A stretch of DNA of 64,000 nucleotides from Methylobacillus flagellatus (lineage in GTDB: Bacteria; Pseudomonadota; Gammaproteobacteria; Burkholderiales; Methylophilaceae), in the NCBI RefSeq assembly GCF_005502435.1, contig NZ_SCOU01000003.1, positions 372,001 to 436,000 of the forward strand, written 5' to 3'. Within the stretch, counting starts at the first letter, position 1. The number at the start of each line of letters is the position of its first letter. Positions 56,815-64,000 of the stretch are shown one piece after another. The position numbers and the translations under genes were made by a program. The notes beneath the pieces were generated by a model. It was not told the origin of the DNA and made no database searches. It was given only the letters and a program-made list of their open reading frames with translations.

Positions 56815-58863
56815 TCAATAACGCCATTGCACGCCCAGGTAGGCGCTGCGGCCATCTCCAGGCAGGAACAAGGGGCCGTCCATGCCGTTGCTGTTGCGTA
56901 TCACACTGGTCGTGGCTGCATATTTTTCGTTGCCCAGATTGCGTCCTTCGAGGAACCAGGACCAGTGCTTGTTGATCTGTTGCCCCACCTTCAGGCCGAA
57001 CAGCGTGTAGCTGTCCGCGTACAGCGTCTCGGCAAAGTCCACGGCGTAGCGCTGCGGTGAGCTTTCGATGGTGGGGCCGATGTAGAAGCCGCCCTGGCGA
57101 TACAGCAGTTCACCACGCAACAAAGCCCTTGGGATCCCCGGCAAGCGGCTGTTGCCGAAGCTGTTTTCGCCGTCAAAGTAGAACTCGTTGAGCAGCAGGC
57201 TATGGCGCCATTGCAGTTGCCAGGGCAGGCGCACGGTCAGGCCCATTTCCAGGCCGGCATGGGTGGTGTTGCCCGCATTGGTGGTTTGCGCCACGGGTAG
57301 CGGGTTGTTGCCGGCAACGAACACGGCCGTCTGCAGCAGCTCGTTGCGCAGCTTGGCGTGATACACCGAGACATCCCAATCCACATGCGTGCTCTGGCCA
57401 CGTGTGCCGATCTCCAGGGTGGTGCCTTCCTGCGCAGACACGATATTGGGCGTCAGGCCACCGGCCAGTTCCCCGAACGAGGGGGGCTCGTAGCTGCGCG
57501 AGACGTTGGCATACCACTGCACATGCGGAGAGGCCTGATACAGCACCCCAAGCTTGGGGTTGGTCTGCACATAACGCACGTTGAAGCTTTCGTCCTGTGC
57601 CGCGTTGGCAAAGAACTGGTCTTCCAGCTTGCGCTTGGCATTGGTGTATTGCAGGCCGGCTACCAGCGCCAGTTCCGGCGTGACATAGAAGCGGTTCTCG
57701 GCATACATTTCCAGGTTCTTCGCCGTTTGGCGGCTTTGATTGGTGCGTGCACCGCGGTTGCCCTGAATGTTGACGAAGCGGTCGTCATTGGTCACGCCAT
57801 AGCTGGGGTTGAAGCCCACGACCACCTCGTTCTTGTGTCCGAACAGGCTGCCGGTGCGTGTGTAGCGCACATCCAGGCCAGCATCGTGGTTGTCCTGATC
57901 CAGCACCTGGAAGATGGGGTGGAACAGATTCTTGTCGGAATAGTAGGCACCGATATCCAGTTGTGCGTTATCCCAGCGCAGGGTGGTCTTGTTGGCGATG
58001 CGGGTCACTTCCAGGTCACGCTTCTGCTGCAAGGTGGCCGGGCTCAGGAAAGCATCGCTGGGGTCGTTGCGTAGCTGAGCTTTGGTCAGGTTGCCGGGAA
58101 GGTTGGAGTCGCTTTTTGAATAACCCAGGTAGAAACGGGTTTCGATGTCTTCATTGATGCGATAGCCGATATTGGCGTTGATGCGCTGCGCCTGCTGTTC
58201 AGAGAAGTCACGGAAGCCGTCCTGATCAAAGGTGCTGGCACTGACGAAATAATCCAAATCGCCGATCACACCGCCAGTGGCGACCCCGAAGCGGCGATAA
58301 CCGAAACTGCCGAACTCCACGCGTGTTTCCAGTGCGGGTGCGGTGTGGCCGGTGGGCGAGACGAAGTTGATGGCGCCCCCCAGATTGCTGGCCCCGTAGC
58401 GCAGCGCATTGGCGCCACGGTACACCTCGATATAGCGCGTGGCCATGGGTTCGATGGCCTGGAAGTCGAAGCTGCCGTCAGCCAGATTGACCGGGATGCC
58501 GTCCTGCATCAGCTTGATGCCACGGCCATGGAAGGTGCGCTGCAAGCCGGACCCGCGTATGGACAGGCGGCTTTCTTCAGCGCCAAAACGCGACTGCACG
58601 AATACGCCTGCGGCCAGGCCCAGCGTGTCATTGAAGGTGGAGACGCGGCCTTCGCGCACCTGTTCCATATCGACGATGCCGACACCGCCTGCGGTTTTGT
58701 TGATCTGCTCGGTGGCGACTTCGATGCCAGGCTGGGTGAGCGGTTCTTTGATCGCCTTGTCGACAACGTCGATGGCGGGCAGCTTGATGCTGTGATCCGC
58801 CTGTGCATGGCTGCTGAACATGGCGGCGACGGCCATGCATAATGGTGTGTACGGTACTTTCAT
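56815..58863 (-). CDS. TonB-dependent outer-membrane receptor
   Basis: A 682-residue receptor with a signal peptide (first 22 residues), a possible TonB box (IDVVD, near residue 33), a plug domain (STFNDTLGLAAGVFV; RLSIRGSGLQRTF; YGASNLGGAINFVSP) and a 22-strand-type barrel ending in WRY. The substrate is not evident. The neighbours (DUF2946, PepSY) suggest a metal or metal chelate. A GGGGGAG site precedes the ATG at 58863. Confidence 0.9.
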   Translation of the reverse strand: MKVPYTPLCMAVAAMFSSHAQADHSIKLPAIDVVDKAIKEPLTQPGIEVATEQINKTAGGVGIVDMEQVREGRVSTFNDTLGLAAGVFVQSRFGAEESRLSIRGSGLQRTFHGRGIKLMQDGIPVNLADGSFDFQAIEPMATRYIEVYRGANALRYGASNLGGAINFVSPTGHTAPALETRVEFGSFGYRRFGVATGGVIGDLDYFVSASTFDQDGFRDFSEQQAQRINANIGYRINEDIETRFYLGYSKSDSNLPGNLTKAQLRNDPSDAFLSPATLQQKRDLEVTRIANKTTLRWDNAQLDIGAYYSDKNLFHPIFQVLDQDNHDAGLDVRYTRTGSLFGHKNEVVVGFNPSYGVTNDDRFVNIQGNRGARTNQSRQTAKNLEMYAENRFYVTPELALVAGLQYTNAKRKLEDQFFANAAQDESFNVRYVQTNPKLGVLYQASPHVQWYANVSRSYEPPSFGELAGGLTPNIVSAQEGTTLEIGTRGQSTHVDWDVSVYHAKLRNELLQTAVFVAGNNPLPVAQTTNAGNTTHAGLEMGLTVRLPWQLQWRHSLLLNEFYFDGENSFGNSRLPGIPRALLRGELLYRQGGFYIGPTIESSPQRYAVDFAETLYADSYTLFGLKVGQQINKHWSWFLEGRNLGNEKYAATTSVIRNSNGMDGPLFLPGDGRSAYLGVQWRY

Positions 58864-58952
58864 GGGGCTCCCCCGTGAGGCTGGGCTAACTCGTGTCGGC
58901 ATCAAGGCGCGACAGCGAGACTGAAGTGGCCATGCAGCGCATGGCCTGAACG

Positions 58953-59357
58953 TCAGGCTAGAGCGGGAGGAGCGCGCGGATTGGAACTCGCCCACACGAA
59001 CAGCGGGCGTGGGGAGTGCAGGAACAGCGCAGCGACACGGTAGTGTGTCAGTGGCTGCAATACAGGCAGGCCGGTGTCATGCAGCATGGCTACACTGGCG
59101 GCATGCACCGTGCAGTAAGGGCAATGCTGCATGTTCTGCATGTCGGACCGTTCAGGAGCCGGGTTTGCGTTCTGCTTGTCCTGAACGCTCTGGCTGAGGT
59201 ATTTGATCCCGTAGACGGTACAGACCTCCAGCCAGGGTGCCGCTTCCTGCTGGGCGGCGGCCATGGCATGTGATACCGTCGGCATCAGTGCGTTCAGCAC
59301 GATGGCCAGCGCAGCCAGCCAGCTGATAAAACGACGATGTTGTCTGAACACATGCAT
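58953..59357 (-). CDS. DUF2946 family exported protein
   Basis: A 134-residue protein with a basic start, a hydrophobic segment (FISWLAALAIVLNALMPTVS) and a periplasmic part with HCPYCTVHA, the DUF2946 hallmark. Members of this family often sit beside TonB receptors and copper genes. A role in metal handling through the Cys/His cluster is plausible but unproven. The start is uncertain because the frame stays open to 59381. It is upstream of the receptor, on the same strand. Confidence 0.72.
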   Translation of the reverse strand: MHVFRQHRRFISWLAALAIVLNALMPTVSHAMAAAQQEAAPWLEVCTVYGIKYLSQSVQDKQNANPAPERSDMQNMQHCPYCTVHAASVAMLHDTGLPVLQPLTHYRVAALFLHSPRPLFVWASSNPRAPPALA

Positions 59358-59459
59358 GCAGGCATGGTAGCAACAACGCAACTTGAGAACAAGAAGCCCG
59401 GTCTACCCATGTAGGCCAAGCTAAGTAGGCCAGGGTTTTGGGCTTAGTCAGGAGTCAGG

Positions 59460-59984
59460 ATGCAGCTTGTAATGAAGGGATCGATACCACTAGTCTGGTC
59501 AGCGCTGTTGCTGGCAGCCATGCCGGCACATGCCCAGGACTGTCCGGCTGCGCTACGCGCTGAAGCCCGCGATGCCAGCGGTGTGGTGTACCAGTTCTGG
59601 CCTGTGCGGCTGGCCAACGAGGTGCAGGATCTGGTGATGGCCAGCCCGTCGGCGCCGGATCAGATCCGCCGTGTCACCTACGGCGGTAGCCGTGAGGCCG
59701 GGTGTCATTTCCAGGCGCTGGCCATGGCGCGTGGTGGTGACTGGGGCTGGCATCTGGCCTGGTCCAACGCCCGTGGCGTGTTCTATGCCCGCATGGACGG
59801 CGCCGCCTGGGTGTCTTCCCCGCCCAAGCGCTTCAGCCGAAACAGCGCCAGCCAGATCGAGTTCAGTCTGGACGGGCCTTTGCAGTTGCGCTGGCAGGAG
59901 GAGGGCGCGGCAGAGACGCGTAGCGTCAGCTCCGAGGACGAAGGCCGCAACTGGAGCGAACCGCTCGCCCTGCCCGGCAACTGA
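59460..59984 (+). CDS. Exported protein of unknown function
   Basis: A 174-residue secreted protein. A signal peptide (IPLVWSALLLAAMPAHAQ) ends near Ala25. The mature part is beta-rich with two cysteines (DCPAAL, AGCHF), and the C-terminus has SSEDEGRNWSEP, which resembles one Asp-box of the sialidase/BNR repeat. I do not recognise the family. AGGAG lies about 8 bases before the ATG. It is divergent from the DUF2946 gene. Confidence 0.62.
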   Translation: MQLVMKGSIPLVWSALLLAAMPAHAQDCPAALRAEARDASGVVYQFWPVRLANEVQDLVMASPSAPDQIRRVTYGGSREAGCHFQALAMARGGDWGWHLAWSNARGVFYARMDGAAWVSSPPKRFSRNSASQIEFSLDGPLQLRWQEEGAAETRSVSSEDEGRNWSEPLALPGN

Positions 59985-60090
59985 GGGCGCTGTATGGCTG
60001 TCTAGCGCGCCGTATGACAAGCGCTATCGGCAGTTGAAATCGTCCCGCTTTACCCCATCTAGTGACTAACTTGAATTGATGGAGGCAAGC

Positions 60091-62685
<2,595 letters not shown>

Positions 62686-62729
62686 ACGCTGGTGTCCATC
62701 CATAGGGCGTTGTCCCATCAGGAGTTGTC

Positions 62730-63263
62730 ATGGTCAAGATGCAGATGATGTTGCTCGCAGTGGCGCTGGTGCCGCTGCTGTTGACGGGCTGCGCGACAAC
62801 GTCGCAGCCTAACCAGATCGCGCGTATCTCACCGGAGGAGCTGGAGCGCATCATCCCCAAGGCCATGCCCAACCTGCCGGTGGAAGAGATCGTTGCTTTG
62901 TCCAAGCAAGGCGTGGCGGCGGACGAGATCATCGCCAAGATCAAGGCCACGGGTTCGTATTACAACCTGACGCCGACCGACACCATCAGTCTGAGTCAGA
63001 AGGGCGTGTCGGCCAAGGTGCTGGATTACATGCACAGCTCGCGCGAGCAGTCCATGCGCGACAGCTTTGCCGATGAGATCAACAAGCGCGAAGAGCAGAA
63101 GCGTCAGGCCGAGAAGCGCCTGCGCTGGGAATACCAGTCACGGCCCTACTACTATGATCCGTTCTGGGATTTCGGCTATCCACGTTACGGCTTTGGCCGT
63201 CCTTATTCCGGATTCGGCTTTTATTCCAGCCCCTGGTACCACCGCGGCTTTGGCCGCTGGTAG
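62730..63263 (+). CDS. Lipoprotein of unknown function
   Basis: A 177-residue lipoprotein. The signal has a lipobox LLTGC, giving Cys21 as the lipidated residue. Two related segments follow (LPVEEIVALSKQGVAADEII and TPTDTISLSQKGVSAKVLD), then a charged helix and a Tyr/Phe/Gly/Pro-rich tail (RPYYYDPFWDFGYPRYG). The paired helical repeat suggests a small domain duplication. Function unknown. It starts 44 bases after clpB. Confidence 0.78.
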   Translation: MVKMQMMLLAVALVPLLLTGCATTSQPNQIARISPEELERIIPKAMPNLPVEEIVALSKQGVAADEIIAKIKATGSYYNLTPTDTISLSQKGVSAKVLDYMHSSREQSMRDSFADEINKREEQKRQAEKRLRWEYQSRPYYYDPFWDFGYPRYGFGRPYSGFGFYSSPWYHRGFGRW

Positions 63264-63307
63264 TTCTGCAATTACAATGCGGTAGAACTTAATCTGGGTG
63301 AACCCGC

Positions 63308-63727
63308 ATGCGTCAACTTCAAGATCAGATCAGCGTCCCCACCCGGGGACGCCGTCTTTATGACATCACACCACAAGTCCTCAACTGGGCCAGCCAAAGC
63401 GGGTTGAACAACGGCCTGCTTACGCTGTACATCCAGCACACCTCGGCCAGCCTGCTCATCAACGAAAATTACGACAGCGATGTGCTGGTGGACATGGAAG
63501 CCTTCTTTGCCCGCCTGGTGCCGGATGGCGACCCCTTGTTCATCCACACGGTGGAAGGCCCGGACGACATGCCTGCGCATGTGCGTTCGGCGCTCACGCA
63601 GACCAGCATCTCCATTCCGTTCCTGAATGGCAAGGTGGCGCTCGGGCAGTGGCAAGGCATCTTCCTGTATGAACATCGCACCATGAGTAATCAGCGTCGC
63701 GTGCTGCTCACCTTGATCGGCGAGTGA
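63308..63727 (+). CDS. YjbQ family protein (secondary thiamine-phosphate synthase)
   Basis: A 139-residue protein of the UPF0047/YjbQ family. It has IQHTSASLLINENYDSDV and HTVEGPDDMPAHVRSALT, with the conserved His, Glu and Asp residues, and ends LGQWQGIFLYEHR. Members have weak thiamine-phosphate synthase activity in E. coli, but the physiological role is unclear. It is followed after 7 bases by an alcohol dehydrogenase gene. Confidence 0.9.
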   Translation: MRQLQDQISVPTRGRRLYDITPQVLNWASQSGLNNGLLTLYIQHTSASLLINENYDSDVLVDMEAFFARLVPDGDPLFIHTVEGPDDMPAHVRSALTQTSISIPFLNGKVALGQWQGIFLYEHRTMSNQRRVLLTLIGE

Positions 63728-63734
63728 TGCCGGC

Positions 63735-64000
63735 ATGACACAGATCCCGGCGTTCAGCTTCGGCCATGTGCCCAGCATCGTGTTTGGTGCGGGCACGCGC
63801 GCGCAGTTGCCAGCACTGGCAGCGCGTTACGGCAACACTGTGTTGCTGGTCACCGGCAAGCAGGTCTTGCAGCGTACACCGGCCTGGCCGGAACTGCTGA
63901 CTGGCTTGCAGGCAGCCGGTCTGCAATGGCGGCATGTGACCATCGATGGCGAACCATCGCCGTCCCGCATGGATGCCTTGAGCAGCCAGCATCGCGAGGC
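63735..64000 (+). CDS. Iron-type alcohol dehydrogenase (5' part only)
   Basis: The first 88 residues of an iron-containing alcohol dehydrogenase family member, cut by the window end. It starts MTQIPAFSFGHVPSIVFGAG, the usual N-terminal strand and glycine turn, followed by NTVLLVTGKQVLQ of the nucleotide-binding fold. The metal-binding His residues lie beyond the window, so the substrate and metal cannot be judged. Confidence 0.85.
   Translation, partial: MTQIPAFSFGHVPSIVFGAGTRAQLPALAARYGNTVLLVTGKQVLQRTPAWPELLTGLQAAGLQWRHVTIDGEPSPSRMDALSSQHRE

Overview
This window reads as a chromosomal segment of a betaproteobacterium. My best guess is a methylotroph of the Methylophilaceae, from overall protein character and gene neighbourhoods (S10-spc-alpha block, murJ-ribF-ileS-lspA, Nas/Nrt nitrate genes). 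That placement is inference, not a search result. The base composition is moderately GC-rich. I saw no rRNA, tRNA, CRISPR array, prophage or insertion sequence.

Layout. (1) 1-10994, plus strand: the end of the S10 operon (rpsS' to rpsQ), the spc operon (rplN to rpmJ with secY and infA) and the alpha operon (rpsM to rplQ), closed by a strong terminator. A structured gap with a perfect -10 box separates S10 from spc, and a good promoter precedes rpsM. (2) 11006-19126: a small thiol-disulfide protein, MgtE, an MscS-type channel, a fatty acid desaturase, rpmG/rpmB, dut-coaBC, radC and a Phd/RelE toxin-antitoxin pair with direct repeats in its promoter region. (3) 19237-20082: a RIO-type kinase. 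(4) 20141-35642, minus strand: a roughly 15 kb nitrate assimilation regulon. Read in transcription order it is nasT (ANTAR antiterminator), a leader with two ANTAR-type hexaloop hairpins and an intrinsic terminator, nrtA-nrtB-nrtD (nitrate ABC transporter), an outer-membrane porin, a previously unmarked 46-codon ORF with a CxxCH motif overlapping cobA, cobA (siroheme synthesis), nirB, narK, a fused PP2C phosphatase/Ser-Thr kinase, nirD, nasA, a small exported protein and a terminator. Together these take nitrate across both membranes, reduce it to ammonium, make the siroheme needed, and sense the pathway state.

(5) 35872-43411: an exported unknown, rpsT with its own promoter and terminator, murJ, ribF, ileS, a 122-bp element bounded by perfect 28-bp inverted repeats, and lspA. 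(6) 43495-48455: a sulfite-oxidase-fold molybdoprotein, msrB, and a three-gene set of an alpha/beta hydrolase with a cysteine nucleophile, a partner protein of unknown function, and a GMC oxidoreductase carrying a four-cysteine CxxCxxCxxxC motif. (7) 48539-52184: a Pat-type protein lysine acetyltransferase next to an AcuC-type deacetylase, a likely reversible acetylation pair. (8) 52195-64000: a small acidic protein, katG with a candidate OxyR-type dyad upstream, a metal-uptake-like set (DUF2946 protein, TonB-dependent receptor, PepSY membrane protein), an exported unknown, clpB, a lipoprotein, a YjbQ-family protein and the start of an iron-type alcohol dehydrogenase.

The observations most worth following up are the NasT target leader, the kinase/phosphatase inside the nitrate operon, the small CxxCH ORF coupled to cobA, the hydrolase/GMC trio and the 122-bp inverted-repeat element.
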